Part shown: piece by piece, positions 8,660 through 17,485 of the stretch
Layout: the number at the start of each line of letters is the position of its first letter
Position numbering within the stretch: position 1 is the stretch's first letter
Source of the DNA: UBA4427 sp046351135
GTDB lineage: Bacteria > Myxococcota_A > UBA9160 > UBA4427
DNA: 64,000 nt
NCBI GenBank assembly: GCA_046351135.1
Contig: JAXLZA010000009.1
Location: forward strand, 1 to 64,000
Direction of reading: 5' to 3'
The notes under the pieces: generated by a model
What the model saw: the letters and a program-made list of their open reading frames with translations, nothing else
What the model was told of the DNA's origin: nothing
The model's database searches: none
Position numbers and translations under genes: made by a program

Positions 8660-9589
8660 CTACGGCATCCTGCGCATGGATGCGTATGCGTTCGGCGGCT
8701 GAGGGCGGACGTCCATCCCCTCGTCCCGCGCGTCCGGCGCGCGCGCCGCATCCGTCGGTCCGCCCCCAGTCGCTTCCGCCGCGACGCGCCGGACCCAATC
8801 CGAGGCGAGCGCGCGAAGCCGCTCCGTCTGGTCCCGCCGGATCCGGCCACACGACCACTCGGCGATCCCGCCCGTGTCCTCGCCTTCCACGTCGGCGTGG
8901 GTCGCCCCTTCGCCGAGCAGGACCAGCTCGAACGCGCTCGATCCGGCCTCCCTCGCCGTCTGCTCGACGCGACGCAGGGCCGGCAGGGCATTCGAGTCGG
9001 CGTTGCAGCGATGGGGCGGGGCGAGCAGGACGAGCACCGGCCTGCGACCCGCTGCAGAGATCGCCCGCAATCCATCCTCGAAGCCCTTCCCCGCGACGGG
9101 ATCGATGAGGAGCGCGCCCGCGAGCCGATCGGGGGCGATCGCGTCGAGCGTGGCCCCGAGCGTGACCGCGAAGAGCGCGCCCGCGGAATGACCGGCGACG
9201 AGCAGGCGCCGCGGGACCTCGCGACCGGCCGGCGCGAGCCCGTCTTCGACGAGGGCCCGCGCGAGCTGCTCGGCGAGGGCCGGATTGCCGCCGCGCATCG
9301 ACGCGTCGACGCACAGCCCCATGAGCCCCACCGCCATCAGCCGACGCGTCGTCTCCCGCAGGTTCTCGCAGCGGCGCAGGAAGCCGTGCTCGAAGACGAC
9401 GAGCGCCGTCGCGTCCCCGGCCGGCAGATACCAGGAGACCGAGCGCACCGCGCCCAGAAGCTCGATCCGCTCGACGACGATCGACCCGGCCGGACCGAGC
9501 TCGCGCGACGGCCGGACGCCGACGCAGGCCAGGGCCGCCAGACCCAGGAGCGCCAGACAGAGGATCACCCAGCCCGGAAGTCTCGACAT
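8660..9589 (-). CDS. Predicted envelope-anchored alpha/beta hydrolase
   Basis: The N-terminus is a hydrophobic segment ending in a lipobox-like LAALAC (cysteine about residue 22), so it is either a lipoprotein or has an uncleaved anchor; the lipobox is not ideal. VVFEHGFLR resembles the oxyanion-hole strand, and GHSAG (about residue 135) is the nucleophile elbow with Ser as catalytic residue. LLIDPVAGKG and a late THADVEG could supply the acid and histidine. This suits a chlorophyllase/dienelactone hydrolase-like esterase. The last 40 residues are polar and look disordered. The substrate is unknown. Confidence 0.72.
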   Translation of the reverse strand: MSRLPGWVILCLALLGLAALACVGVRPSRELGPAGSIVVERIELLGAVRSVSWYLPAGDATALVVFEHGFLRRCENLRETTRRLMAVGLMGLCVDASMRGGNPALAEQLARALVEDGLAPAGREVPRRLLVAGHSAGALFAVTLGATLDAIAPDRLAGALLIDPVAGKGFEDGLRAISAAGRRPVLVLLAPPHRCNADSNALPALRRVEQTAREAGSSAFELVLLGEGATHADVEGEDTGGIAEWSCGRIRRDQTERLRALASDWVRRVAAEATGGGPTDAARAPDARDEGMDVRPQPPNAYASMRRMP

Positions 9590-9836
9590 CTCGGATCCAG
9601 CCTCGACCGCAAGAGAGAGCGACTCCGCCCCGCCCCGCCGGCTTCCTCGTCTTCATCGACCCGACGCGGGAACGTGCCGCGAGCTCGAGGATCGGGCCAT
9701 GGGCGCTCGGATCGTCCCGCGGATCGTCCACGGAGAAGACCTCGAGGCCGGTGGAAGCGGACGGTTCCTCGAGCCGGATGCCCGATCCCGCGAGCCGGTT
9801 GTCGAGGGGGCACGGGGCGGGGATCATTCCCCGACC

Positions 9837-10340
9837 ATGGAGATCGCACCTTCGTCGCTCGCCGCTGCCGTCCTTCTCGGAATCGCAGCGACCGCGACGA
9901 TGGATCTCTGGAACCTCTTCCTGCTCCGCGCCTTCGCGATCCCGTCGCTCGACTATTGCCTGCTCGGCCGGTGGCTTCTCCACATGCCCGGCGGCACGTT
10001 CCGGCACACCGCCATCGCGAAGTCCTCCGCGAAGCCCCACGAGTGCGGCCTCGGCCGCCTCGCCCATTACGCCATCGGCATCGGCCTCGCGGTCGCGTTC
10101 GTCGCCCTGTCCGGTGGTCGCGCCCTCGATTCACCGCAGATCCTCCCCGCCCTCGCCTTCGGCCTCGTCACGGTCGCGTTTCCCTTCTTCGTGATGCAGC
10201 CGTGCCTCGGCCTCGGCGTCGCGAGCGCGAAAGCGCCTCGCCCCGCTCTCGCCCGCTGCAAGAGTCTCGCGAGCCATACGGTCTTCGGACTCGGGCTGTA
10301 TGCTCCGGTGGAAATCGCACGGGCGCTGTTCGGCTCCTGA
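9837..10340 (+). CDS. DUF2938-family small membrane protein
   Basis: The 167-residue protein has four hydrophobic segments. The conserved pattern of the family is present: an early ATMDLWNLFLLRAF, then SLDYCLLGRWLLHMPGG, a KPHECGLGRLAHYAIG segment and PFFVMQPCLGLG. The frame stays open far upstream, but homology and hydrophobicity begin at the ATG at 9837, so I take that start even though its Shine-Dalgarno is weak. The function of the family is unknown. Confidence 0.82.
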   Translation: MEIAPSSLAAAVLLGIAATATMDLWNLFLLRAFAIPSLDYCLLGRWLLHMPGGTFRHTAIAKSSAKPHECGLGRLAHYAIGIGLAVAFVALSGGRALDSPQILPALAFGLVTVAFPFFVMQPCLGLGVASAKAPRPALARCKSLASHTVFGLGLYAPVEIARALFGS

Positions 10341-10386
10341 TCCCGGGGCCGACGCGTGATGCGCCTCACCCCTCCCGGAGGTCGCC

Positions 10387-10671
10387 ATGCCCGAGAAGAA
10401 CTGTCGGACCCCGAACGAGCTCGCGGACGAGACGGATCGACTCGTCTCGATCCTCCGCGAGGACGAACGACGGAATCCAGGGGCGTTCGAGGCCGCGGCG
10501 AGCAAGGCCTGCGATTCGACGCTGGCGCGCGTCGCGGCGCGCATCGCGGGCGGCCCGTTCGCCGAACCGTGGACGGGGAAGATCCAGGCGATGCTGGACC
10601 TGCGCGAGCGCGAGCGCGAAGCGAAGCGAAGCGCTGATCCGTCGCGGTCCCCGCGCGACCCCGCTAGATGA
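10387..10671 (+). CDS. Small hypothetical protein
   Basis: This 94-residue charged, helix-rich protein has no signal peptide or membrane segment. A good GGAGGT Shine-Dalgarno 5 nt before the ATG supports translation, and it follows the DUF2938 gene by 46 bp. It resembles small Ala/Glu/Arg-rich regulatory or structural proteins, but I do not recognise a family. Its last 8 bp overlap the convergent dioxygenase gene. Confidence 0.5.
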   Translation: MPEKNCRTPNELADETDRLVSILREDERRNPGAFEAAASKACDSTLARVAARIAGGPFAEPWTGKIQAMLDLREREREAKRSADPSRSPRDPAR

Positions 10672-11812
10672 TGAGATCGCGCTTGTTGTAGCCGCGAATG
10701 GCCTCGCGCACGGCCTCGTCCCAGACGTACTGCTCGCCCGAATCGGCGTGGGGCGCGTAGACGAAGGGCTTCTCGTCCGGGCGATGGCGGCGACGCGCAT
10801 CGATGGCATAGCCAACCATCGCACACCGATCGCGGATCATGGACTCGTCGTACCGGACCTCCCGCTCGCGGATCATGCCCGAGCCCGAGGCACCGAGCAC
10901 GGCCTTGCGCTTCAGCGCGCCCATGTTGAAGGTCACGCGCCAGTCGGGGCTGACGTTCGCGAACGAGCCGTGGACGATCTGCCGATTGCTGACGCAGACG
11001 TCGCCCGGTCGACACACGAGCGGAATCGCATCGGGCAGCCGCTCGGTCCCCGCCTCTTCGACCATCGCCTTGATGTCGAGCTTGCCGAGGCGATGGGAGC
11101 CGGGGACGAACCAGACGCCGTTCGCGGCGGTCGAGCCGTAGAGCTGCGGCATGAAGTTGCAGCCGTGGATGTCGGGGGTCCAGTCTGGGCTGTCCCAGTG
11201 GGTCATGCCGTCCTGATGCCACGCGATGCTGGGTCCCTCGCCCGGCTTCTTGATCGCGACCGCCTCGACCAGCGGTGTGAAGTCGTCGCCGTTGAGGGCA
11301 GCCGCGATGCCCAGCAGATCGGGATGGGCGTGCAGCCGCAACGCCGCATCCATGTACTGCAGCGTCCCGAGGACGCCCGCGACGATCTGCTCGGGCAGGC
11401 CCGCCGCGGCTTCGTGCTCGCGCATCTTCACCGGATGGCGGCTCTTCGAGACGCTCGTCCCCCCGAACGGATCGCCGAGCGGCTTCGACCAGACCATCGT
11501 CGGCGCGTCGTGATCCGTTCCGATCGCGGGCCGACCCTTGTGGTCGAGTCGGGCACCGGGCGCCGTCGGAAAGCGGTCGACCATGGCGAAGAAGTCGGCC
11601 TCCATCTCGGCGAGCTCGCCGGCGGAGATCACGCCCTCGAAGACGTAGAAGCCGTCGCGGCGCCAGGCGTCCAGGATCGCGGGATGGAGCTGGCCGTCGG
11701 CGGTGAATCGGACCGGCCCTCGATTGCCGAGGCCCATGGCCTTCCGCGTCCCCTCGCGGCAGTAGGCCTCCATCTCCTCGTCCTGGCCCACGAAGCCGGA
11801 TGTGGATGACAT
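10664..11812 (-). CDS. Phytanoyl-CoA dioxygenase (PhyH)-family Fe(II)/2-oxoglutarate oxygenase
   Basis: The 382-residue cytoplasmic protein carries the facial triad of the family: H199-x-D201 in AWHQDGMTHW and H281 in RQIVHGSFANVS, with R292 (SPDWRVTFN) as the probable 2-oxoglutarate anchor. The PGSHRLGKLD motif lies between them. Members hydroxylate unactivated carbons of acyl chains or small metabolites using O2 and 2-oxoglutarate. It has no obvious operon partner. Substrate unknown; confidence in family membership is high. Confidence 0.87.
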   Translation of the reverse strand: MSSTSGFVGQDEEMEAYCREGTRKAMGLGNRGPVRFTADGQLHPAILDAWRRDGFYVFEGVISAGELAEMEADFFAMVDRFPTAPGARLDHKGRPAIGTDHDAPTMVWSKPLGDPFGGTSVSKSRHPVKMREHEAAAGLPEQIVAGVLGTLQYMDAALRLHAHPDLLGIAAALNGDDFTPLVEAVAIKKPGEGPSIAWHQDGMTHWDSPDWTPDIHGCNFMPQLYGSTAANGVWFVPGSHRLGKLDIKAMVEEAGTERLPDAIPLVCRPGDVCVSNRQIVHGSFANVSPDWRVTFNMGALKRKAVLGASGSGMIREREVRYDESMIRDRCAMVGYAIDARRRHRPDEKPFVYAPHADSGEQYVWDEAVREAIRGYNKRDLII

Positions 11813-11983
11813 CGCTCAGCCCTCCCGGATTCGCCGAACGACCGGCGCGGTTCCGCGAACTCCGCCCCACTCACCCCGCCGCACTATAGACCGCCGAGCC
11901 GAGCGAAACCGCCGGCCGCGATCTGCACGATGAAGTCGTATCCTCGCGCGGGAGGGCATCGAGCCCCCCGCGCGGAGGCTTCC

Positions 11984-12421
11984 ATGATCAAGCTCTGCTT
12001 CTGCATCCGGCGCCTGCCCCATCTCTCGCGCGAGGAGTTCCGGACGTACTGGCGCCGCATCCATCCGCGCGCCGCCGGCCCCGATGCCGCGCGTGCCCTG
12101 GGCATGCGCAGGTACGTCCAGCTCCACGCCCTGCCCGAGGCCGTGAATCGCCGGGTCGCGAGCAGCCGGCCGGGCCTCGAGCCCGAGTTCGACGGCATCG
12201 CCGAGGTCTGGCTCGACAGCCTCGAAGCCTACGAGCGGGCCTGGGCGTCGCCGGAGGGCGAAGCGACGATGAAGCGCCTCCTCGAAGACGAGAAGAACTT
12301 CATCGACTGGTCGCGTTCGACGATCTTTCTCGCGGAGGAGCACGTCCTGATCGACGAGACGGGTTCGGGCGAATCACCGAAGCCCTCGGCGAATGCATTG
12401 CTCCCCCGCAAGAATGCTTGA
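11984..12421 (+). CDS. EthD-domain protein
   Basis: From the ATG at 11984 the product is 145 residues. It begins with the EthD-type ferredoxin-like strand IKLCFCIRRLPHLSREEF, then TYWRRIHP, and ends the domain with the FDGIAEVWLDSLEAYERAWASPEG block typical of EthD/dimeric alpha-beta barrel proteins. EthD proteins accompany ring- or ether-degrading oxygenases, sometimes as small isomerases; the role here is unknown. GGAGG 6 nt before this ATG decides the start over the in-frame ATG at 11930. Confidence 0.8.
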   Translation: MIKLCFCIRRLPHLSREEFRTYWRRIHPRAAGPDAARALGMRRYVQLHALPEAVNRRVASSRPGLEPEFDGIAEVWLDSLEAYERAWASPEGEATMKRLLEDEKNFIDWSRSTIFLAEEHVLIDETGSGESPKPSANALLPRKNA

Positions 12422-12525
12422 CTTTCGCTCGGGATGGGGTCACGGTCCTGAAGGCCGAAGCCGCGAATCGACGGGCCGTGGGGGCGACAGGCATTCGATT
12501 CGACGGATGCTCGTCGGAGGATGCC

Positions 12526-13506
12526 ATGCGCCGCACGCTGGGACTCGTTGCCGCTTTCTCGATCGTCGCCGTGGCGACCCATGCGTCGGACGGTGTCCTC
12601 GAGATCAATCAGGTCTGCGCGACCGGACCCGGCTGCGCTGCCGGGGATGCGCCTGGATTTCCCGTCTCGATCTCCGCTCCCGGGAGCTATCGGCTGACCA
12701 GCAATCTGTCGGTCGACCCGACCACGACGGCCATCCAGGTCAGCGCGAACAGCGTCCACGTCGATCTCGGCGGCTTCGCGATCGTCGGTCCCAACGATTG
12801 CGGCGAGGGGCCGACGACGAGCTGCACGTACGCCGATGCCGGCGGCAACGGGATCGTCTCGACGGGCGAGGCGACGGTCCTGCGCCATGGATCGATCCGC
12901 GGGATGGGCTCGCGGGGCGTCGACTTTTCGAGCTCGAAGCGCGCCGTCGTCGAGGACCTCGTCGTCCACCACAACGGAACGGTGGGGATCGCCATGGGAA
13001 TCGGGGGCGTCGCGCGGCGCGTCGAGGCGTCCAACCACGACGACTTCGGAATCATCGCCGAGACGGTCCAGGACTGCGTCGTCCGTCAGAATCAGAACGG
13101 CATCGGCGGCGTCACGAACGTCGACCGCTGCACCGTCGTCCGCAACCTCGGCGTCGGCATCACGTCCACCACGGTCGCCACGATCACGAACAGCACCGTC
13201 ACCGGCACCCTGGCCGGCCACGGCGTGAATCTCCCGGCCGGCGGCATGCTCCTGGGCAACACGATCTCGAACAACTCCGACTGCGGTGCCAACTTCGGCA
13301 CCTCGCCCGGGACGACGGGGGCGATCGGAGAGAATCTCTTCACGGGCAATGCTTCGATCGGCGTCCTCTGTCCGAATGGCGTCCCCAACCAGAATCAGGT
13401 CCAGGGCAACGTGACGGCCACGAGCTGCAATGCGGTGCAGTGCAGCGTGGGCGTGCTCAAGGTCGGCACGTTCTGTCCTCCCGCCACGGTCGCCTGCTTT
13501 CCGTGA
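12526..13506 (+). CDS. Secreted right-handed beta-helix repeat protein
   Basis: A short signal peptide (MRRTLGLVAAFSIVAVATHA) is followed by a CATGPGCAAGDAPGFPV segment and then a right-handed parallel beta-helix. Repeats such as GSYRLTSNLSV, VHVDLGGFAI, VEDLVVHHNGTVGIAM and VRNLGVGIT are typical. There is no PEP-CTERM tail; it ends with Cys-containing loops, so it may be released. Comparable proteins with an opening GxYRLTSNL segment occur in secretomes of Deltaproteobacteria-like genomes. GGAGG 6 nt upstream supports the 12526 ATG rather than the in-frame ATG at 12418. Confidence 0.8.
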   Translation: MRRTLGLVAAFSIVAVATHASDGVLEINQVCATGPGCAAGDAPGFPVSISAPGSYRLTSNLSVDPTTTAIQVSANSVHVDLGGFAIVGPNDCGEGPTTSCTYADAGGNGIVSTGEATVLRHGSIRGMGSRGVDFSSSKRAVVEDLVVHHNGTVGIAMGIGGVARRVEASNHDDFGIIAETVQDCVVRQNQNGIGGVTNVDRCTVVRNLGVGITSTTVATITNSTVTGTLAGHGVNLPAGGMLLGNTISNNSDCGANFGTSPGTTGAIGENLFTGNASIGVLCPNGVPNQNQVQGNVTATSCNAVQCSVGVLKVGTFCPPATVACFP

Positions 13507-13894
13507 AGCGGCGTCGAAGAGGCGGTGGCCCAGGATTCGGATCGAGCGGGGCGGGCCATCCGGGGGAGCCGATCGGCGGCATGCCACGCCACGCCCGCGC
13601 GGCATCTCTTCGACGAGCTCGGGTACGGCGGGACAGGTGCGTCGTTCGCCCGGGCGGCAATCCGAGGCGGCGCCTGGCCGTCGAAGCGAACGGATCGAAA
13701 GGGCCCGAACGCGCCCTCCGTCCTCCCGACGATGCAGCGATGCACAGCGGGCGACTCCGATCCTCCTGTCGCCGCGCCCTGCCTCGTCGGCACGCCTTCT
13801 CGCCGCCACTCGATCGGCCGGCGACTCGGCGAGCCGCAAGACCGAGCGGCAGGGCTGCGCCTCGCCTTCGCGTGCGCGCTCCCGCTCCTTCCGC
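13507..13894. other. Intergenic region with no recognisable gene
   Basis: These 388 bp separate the ends of two convergent genes. The frames that are open here have shadow-like Arg/Pro/Ser composition and no Shine-Dalgarno. I see no strong hairpin. Confidence 0.5.
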
Positions 13895-14932
13895 TCAGCG
13901 ACGGATCTCGAATCGGATCCCGACGACGGGCGACGGGTCGTGCTCTTCCCGCTTGTCGACCTCGGCACCGTCTTCGTCGAGCACGGTCAGCTCCTGCAGG
14001 AGCGCGAGGCCGACGTCGCCCCGGACCCGGAGCCAGCTCCGGATCCGGTAGTCCGCTTCGAGCCCGACGCGCGTCTGTCGCCGTTGCAGGGCCCCGGACC
14101 CGAGTCCGACGGGCGGTCCCCGGCGTCGGTCGAGCCGGTACTGCGTGCTCTCCATGCCGCCGGCGAGGGCGAGCTGGAGTCGGCGCGTCGCATCCCACGC
14201 GATCGAGCCCTTGAGCCCGGTGGCCTCGAACATGAGGTCGGGGCGGGGTCGGAGCTGGACGCGGAACACGGGTGCGACGCGCAGCCTCCCGTCGCCGAGG
14301 TCGGATCCGACACCGACCCCGAGACGGAGGCGCAGCCAGGTTCCCCGGCGATAGGTCCCGCCGAGGCTGCCGCCGACGAGCAGCGACTCGGCGAACTCGG
14401 CGCCGCGCTCCTGGCGGAGCGTGGTGCTCGTGAGGAACTCGGCACCGAAGCCGTGATCGAATCGATAGGTCGCGCCCAGGCGCAGCGCGGCATCGAGGAA
14501 GTCGTCGAGGCGGGTCGAGCGCTTGCCCACGATCGACGACGCGAAGGTGTCCGAGCCGTCGAAGGAGAGCGTCTCGATGGCGACGGTCGGCGAGACGCCG
14601 ATCTGGATCCGGTCCGTGATCGGTGCCCCGCCCTCGACCGAGAAGCCCGTTCGGAACCAGCGCGCGCGGGCACCATCGAAGACCCCGGCGCTGACGAGAC
14701 GCTCGTCGACGCCGATGCGCAGGCTCGCGACGTTGCTCTGGAACGTGGACCAGACGGAGCGGAGCTCCTCCGTGCGCTCCGTCAGCTGCTCCGGGGAGGG
14801 CGCCGGCTTCTCCGCCCCCGCATCCGGGACGACGGTCGCGAGCATCGACCCGACGAGCAGCGACACCACGACGACCCGGCACGCGGTGCGAGGCCCTGGC
14901 CGATGGCGCTCCGCCTCAGAGCGCGACGACAC
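13895..14932 (-). CDS. Outer-membrane beta-barrel protein (DUF6268-like)
   Basis: After a hydrophobic export signal (VVVVSLLVGSMLATVVPDAGA) the protein consists of alternating amphipathic strands such as FRTGFSVEGGAPITDRIQIGVSPTV, LRLGATYRFDHGFGAEFLTSTTL and WLRVRGDVGLALLQELTVLD, ending in PVVGIRFEIRR. This is the pattern of an outer-membrane barrel like the DUF6268 family. The ORF is open to 15040; I prefer a GTG at 14932 because it gives a normal-length signal peptide and overlaps the stop of the upstream frame. ATGs at 14977 and 15040 are alternatives. Confidence 0.65.
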   Translation of the reverse strand: MSSRSEAERHRPGPRTACRVVVVSLLVGSMLATVVPDAGAEKPAPSPEQLTERTEELRSVWSTFQSNVASLRIGVDERLVSAGVFDGARARWFRTGFSVEGGAPITDRIQIGVSPTVAIETLSFDGSDTFASSIVGKRSTRLDDFLDAALRLGATYRFDHGFGAEFLTSTTLRQERGAEFAESLLVGGSLGGTYRRGTWLRLRLGVGVGSDLGDGRLRVAPVFRVQLRPRPDLMFEATGLKGSIAWDATRRLQLALAGGMESTQYRLDRRRGPPVGLGSGALQRRQTRVGLEADYRIRSWLRVRGDVGLALLQELTVLDEDGAEVDKREEHDPSPVVGIRFEIRR

Positions 14933-15467
14933 GAACGGAAACCTGCAGGGTCGGCCGCTCGCGCGTCGCACCGACATCGCTCCCCGAAACGGGGGGCACG
15001 CTCTCCGGATGGCCGGCGACCGCGACCGCCCCGTGCTCACTCCCGGTCACGACGCCACCTGAGGGACGGGGCCCCGAAATCGAGAGCGTCGAGGAGGCGA
15101 TGCGCAGGCCGTGGCTCTCGCGGGGTCGGAGCAACAGGCGGTGTGGCAGCAAAGTCACGCACGCATCGAAGGGATCGTCGGTCCCATGGTCGATCTGCCG
15201 CTTCCGCACGAGCTCGACCTCCCCCCGCTCCACCCGACGCGATCGCCGCCGACCCGCGTGCGACGCGAGGCAGGGTAGCCGCGACGTGGCCTTCGCCCCT
15301 TCTCCCCCGATCGCCCTCGCTCCCGCATGGCCGATCCGCGACTTCGGCGCCGCGGCGGTCCCGGCGGCGGTCCCGGCATCCGCCCCACCCTCGGTGTCGG
15401 CGCCGTCGGGAGGGGCACGGTCGCGCCGGGGTGCTACCAAGACCGCCGATGTGTGCCGACACAGCAT
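14916..15467 (-). CDS. Possible short gene or gene remnant upstream of the beta-barrel
   Basis: The 3' half (about 14916-15250) has strongly GC-rich third positions in this frame and reads as beta-rich protein: EVELVRKRQIDHGTDDPFDA, then LLPHRLLLRPRESHGLRIAS, ending LQVSVRVVAL. The layout faintly resembles the N-terminal domain of periplasmic PapD-type chaperones, but I am not sure. The 5' half is less convincing and no signal peptide is visible from the ATG at 15467, so the gene may be frameshifted or decayed. Its stop overlaps the proposed GTG start of the barrel gene. Confidence 0.3.
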   Translation of the reverse strand: MLCRHTSAVLVAPRRDRAPPDGADTEGGADAGTAAGTAAAPKSRIGHAGARAIGGEGAKATSRLPCLASHAGRRRSRRVERGEVELVRKRQIDHGTDDPFDACVTLLPHRLLLRPRESHGLRIASSTLSISGPRPSGGVVTGSEHGAVAVAGHPESVPPVSGSDVGATRERPTLQVSVRVVAL

Positions 15468-15551
15468 GCTTTCGCCTCGCGCGTCGTCGGGCGAGGCCCG
15501 GTCCGATCCGGAGCGCGCGAGTCCCGTCGGACCCGGCATCGGAGGTCGAGA

Positions 15552-16256
15552 ATGACTGAGGCGGATGGTCACACCTGGAAGCGCGACGAGATGGTGGATC
15601 GACAGATCGCCGCGCGCGGCGTGCAGGACGCGAAGGTCCTGCGGGCGATGCGCCGGGTTCCGCGGCACGAGTTCGTCCCCGAGGCGTATCGGGACGCGGC
15701 CTACGAGGATGGCCCGCTGCCGATCGGTGAAGATCAGACGATCTCGCAGCCCTTCATCGTCGCCTACATGACCGAGGCGGCACAGCTCGTGGGCGGCGAG
15801 CGGGTCCTCGAGATCGGGACCGGCTCGGGCTACGGCGCCGCGGTGCTGGCGGAGATCGCGAGCCGGGTCGTCACGATCGAGTGCATCGAGGTTCTCGCGA
15901 CGCGGGCGCGCGCGACCCTCGAGCGCCTGGGCTACCGCAACGTCGAGGTCCGCGTCGGCGACGGCACGCTCGGCTGGCCCGACGCGGCGCCCTACGACGC
16001 GATCCTCGTGACCGCGAGCGGGCCCTTCGTTCCGCCGAGCCTGCGCGCGCAGCTCGCGCCCGGCGGAAGGCTGGTGATGCCGGTCGGCGAGAGCGCCTAC
16101 GGCCAGATGCTGGTGCGCGTGACGCGCGGGATCGACGGCGAGGATCGCGAAGAGGCGCTGAGCCCGGTCGTCTTCGTTCCGCTGATCGGCGAAGAGGGCT
16201 TCGAGGATGCCTCGCGTCTCCGCTTTCGCAGCGTTCCCCGTCCGGGCGACGAGTAG
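15552..16256 (+). CDS. pcm: Protein-L-isoaspartate O-methyltransferase
   Basis: This 234-residue enzyme methylates isoaspartyl residues in damaged proteins with S-adenosylmethionine, starting their repair. Visible signatures are VPRHEFVPEAY, the DQTISQPFIVAYMTE block that holds the acceptor site, and methyltransferase motif I VLEIGTGSGYGAAVL (about 85-99). GGGRLVMPVG follows. GGAGG 6 nt before the ATG fixes the start; the frame is open further upstream without coding character. It precedes the methionine adenosyltransferase gene by 11 bp, so enzyme and cofactor synthesis are probably co-transcribed. Confidence 0.95.
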   Translation: MTEADGHTWKRDEMVDRQIAARGVQDAKVLRAMRRVPRHEFVPEAYRDAAYEDGPLPIGEDQTISQPFIVAYMTEAAQLVGGERVLEIGTGSGYGAAVLAEIASRVVTIECIEVLATRARATLERLGYRNVEVRVGDGTLGWPDAAPYDAILVTASGPFVPPSLRAQLAPGGRLVMPVGESAYGQMLVRVTRGIDGEDREEALSPVVFVPLIGEEGFEDASRLRFRSVPRPGDE

Positions 16257-16267
16257 GCCGAGCCGCC

Positions 16268-17461
16268 ATGAACGAAGTCGTCGTCTCGTCGCTGCCGATC
16301 GAGGACTCGCCGGTCGAGATGGTCGAGCGCAAGGGACTGGGCCATCCCGATACGATCTGCGACGCGCTCGCCGAGCAGCTCTCGCGCAACCTCTGCCGTC
16401 ATTATCTCGACCGCTTCGGTGAGGTCCTCCACCACAACGTCGACAAGGCGCTGCTCTGCGGCGGCAGTGCGACGCCCGCCTTCGGCGGCGGTGCGGTGAC
16501 GGCGCCGATCGAGATCCATCTCTCCGGCCGCGCGACGGATCGGATCGGCGACGCGCGCGTGCCCGTCGAGACGATCGCGATCGAAGGCTCGCGCGCCTGG
16601 CTGCGGGATGCGCTGCACGCGCTCGACGTCGAGCGGGACGTCCGCCTCCACTGCGGCATCCGCCCGGGCTCGCAGGACCTGAGCGCGCTCTTCGCCCGGG
16701 GCCGAACGCGCGTCCCGCTCGCCAACGACACGTCGTTCGGTGTCGGTTATGCGCCGCTGAGCCCCCTCGAGCGCCTCGTGCTGGGCGTCGAGCGCAGGCT
16801 GAATGGCCGGGATCGCGCCCGCGAGCGACCCGCCTGGGGCGAGGACGTCAAGGTCATGGGCCTTCGCCAGGGGCGCGCGGTGCGCATCACGGTGGCGTGC
16901 GCCCTGATCGGCCGCCATCTCCGGACCCTCGACGACTACTTCGGCGAGAAGGAGGCGATCCGCCGCGTCGTGTCCGAGCTGGCCGTGCAGGCCGGGTTCG
17001 ACGGCTGCGTCGTCGACGTCAACGCCGCCGATTCCTCCGATGGGCGCTCCATCTACCTGACCGTGACCGGAACCTCGGCCGAGGCGGGCGACGACGGCGA
17101 GGTCGGCCGCGGCAATCGCGTGAACGGCCTGATCACCCCGGGCCGGCCGATGAGCCTCGAGGCAGCGGCGGGCAAGAACCCGGTCTCGCACGCGGGCAAG
17201 ATCTACAACGTGCTCGCCCACCGCGTGGCCGCGCGCCTCGTCGCCGACCTGTCGGAGGTCGTGGCCGCCGAATGCCATCTGCTGAGCCGGATCGGCCATC
17301 CCGTGACGGAGCCCGCCCTCGCGCACCTGCGCCTGAAGACGCGCGACGGGATCCCCGCCGAGGCGCTCGCGGCGCGCGCCGGCGAGCGGCTCGCCGCCGA
17401 GCTCGATCGCCTGCCGGCGCTGCTCGACGCGTTCGTGGCGGGCACGATCGACGTGTTCTGA
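16268..17461 (+). CDS. Archaeal-type methionine adenosyltransferase
   Basis: The 397-residue protein matches the archaeal AdoMet synthetase family rather than bacterial MetK. It opens with VEMVERKGLGHPDTICDALAEQLSRNLC, then LHHNVDKALLCGG, FGGGAVTAPIEI and a late KNPVSHAGKIYNVLAHRVA. It makes S-adenosylmethionine from methionine and ATP in the cytoplasm. The ATG at 16268 matches the family start; the frame is open back to 15881 only because it overlaps pcm. Whether a bacterial MetK also exists cannot be seen here. Confidence 0.93.
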   Translation: MNEVVVSSLPIEDSPVEMVERKGLGHPDTICDALAEQLSRNLCRHYLDRFGEVLHHNVDKALLCGGSATPAFGGGAVTAPIEIHLSGRATDRIGDARVPVETIAIEGSRAWLRDALHALDVERDVRLHCGIRPGSQDLSALFARGRTRVPLANDTSFGVGYAPLSPLERLVLGVERRLNGRDRARERPAWGEDVKVMGLRQGRAVRITVACALIGRHLRTLDDYFGEKEAIRRVVSELAVQAGFDGCVVDVNAADSSDGRSIYLTVTGTSAEAGDDGEVGRGNRVNGLITPGRPMSLEAAAGKNPVSHAGKIYNVLAHRVAARLVADLSEVVAAECHLLSRIGHPVTEPALAHLRLKTRDGIPAEALAARAGERLAAELDRLPALLDAFVAGTIDVF

Positions 17462-17485
17462 GCGGCACCGCCGACGAGGCGGGCG

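Noticed and set aside
8897..11809. A 970-codon plus-strand frame
   Set aside because: It spans several real genes on both strands and contains no recognisable domain.
13525..14214. A 229-codon plus-strand frame in the gap after the beta-helix protein
   Set aside because: It enters the antisense of the beta-barrel gene, is Arg/Pro-rich and has no Shine-Dalgarno.
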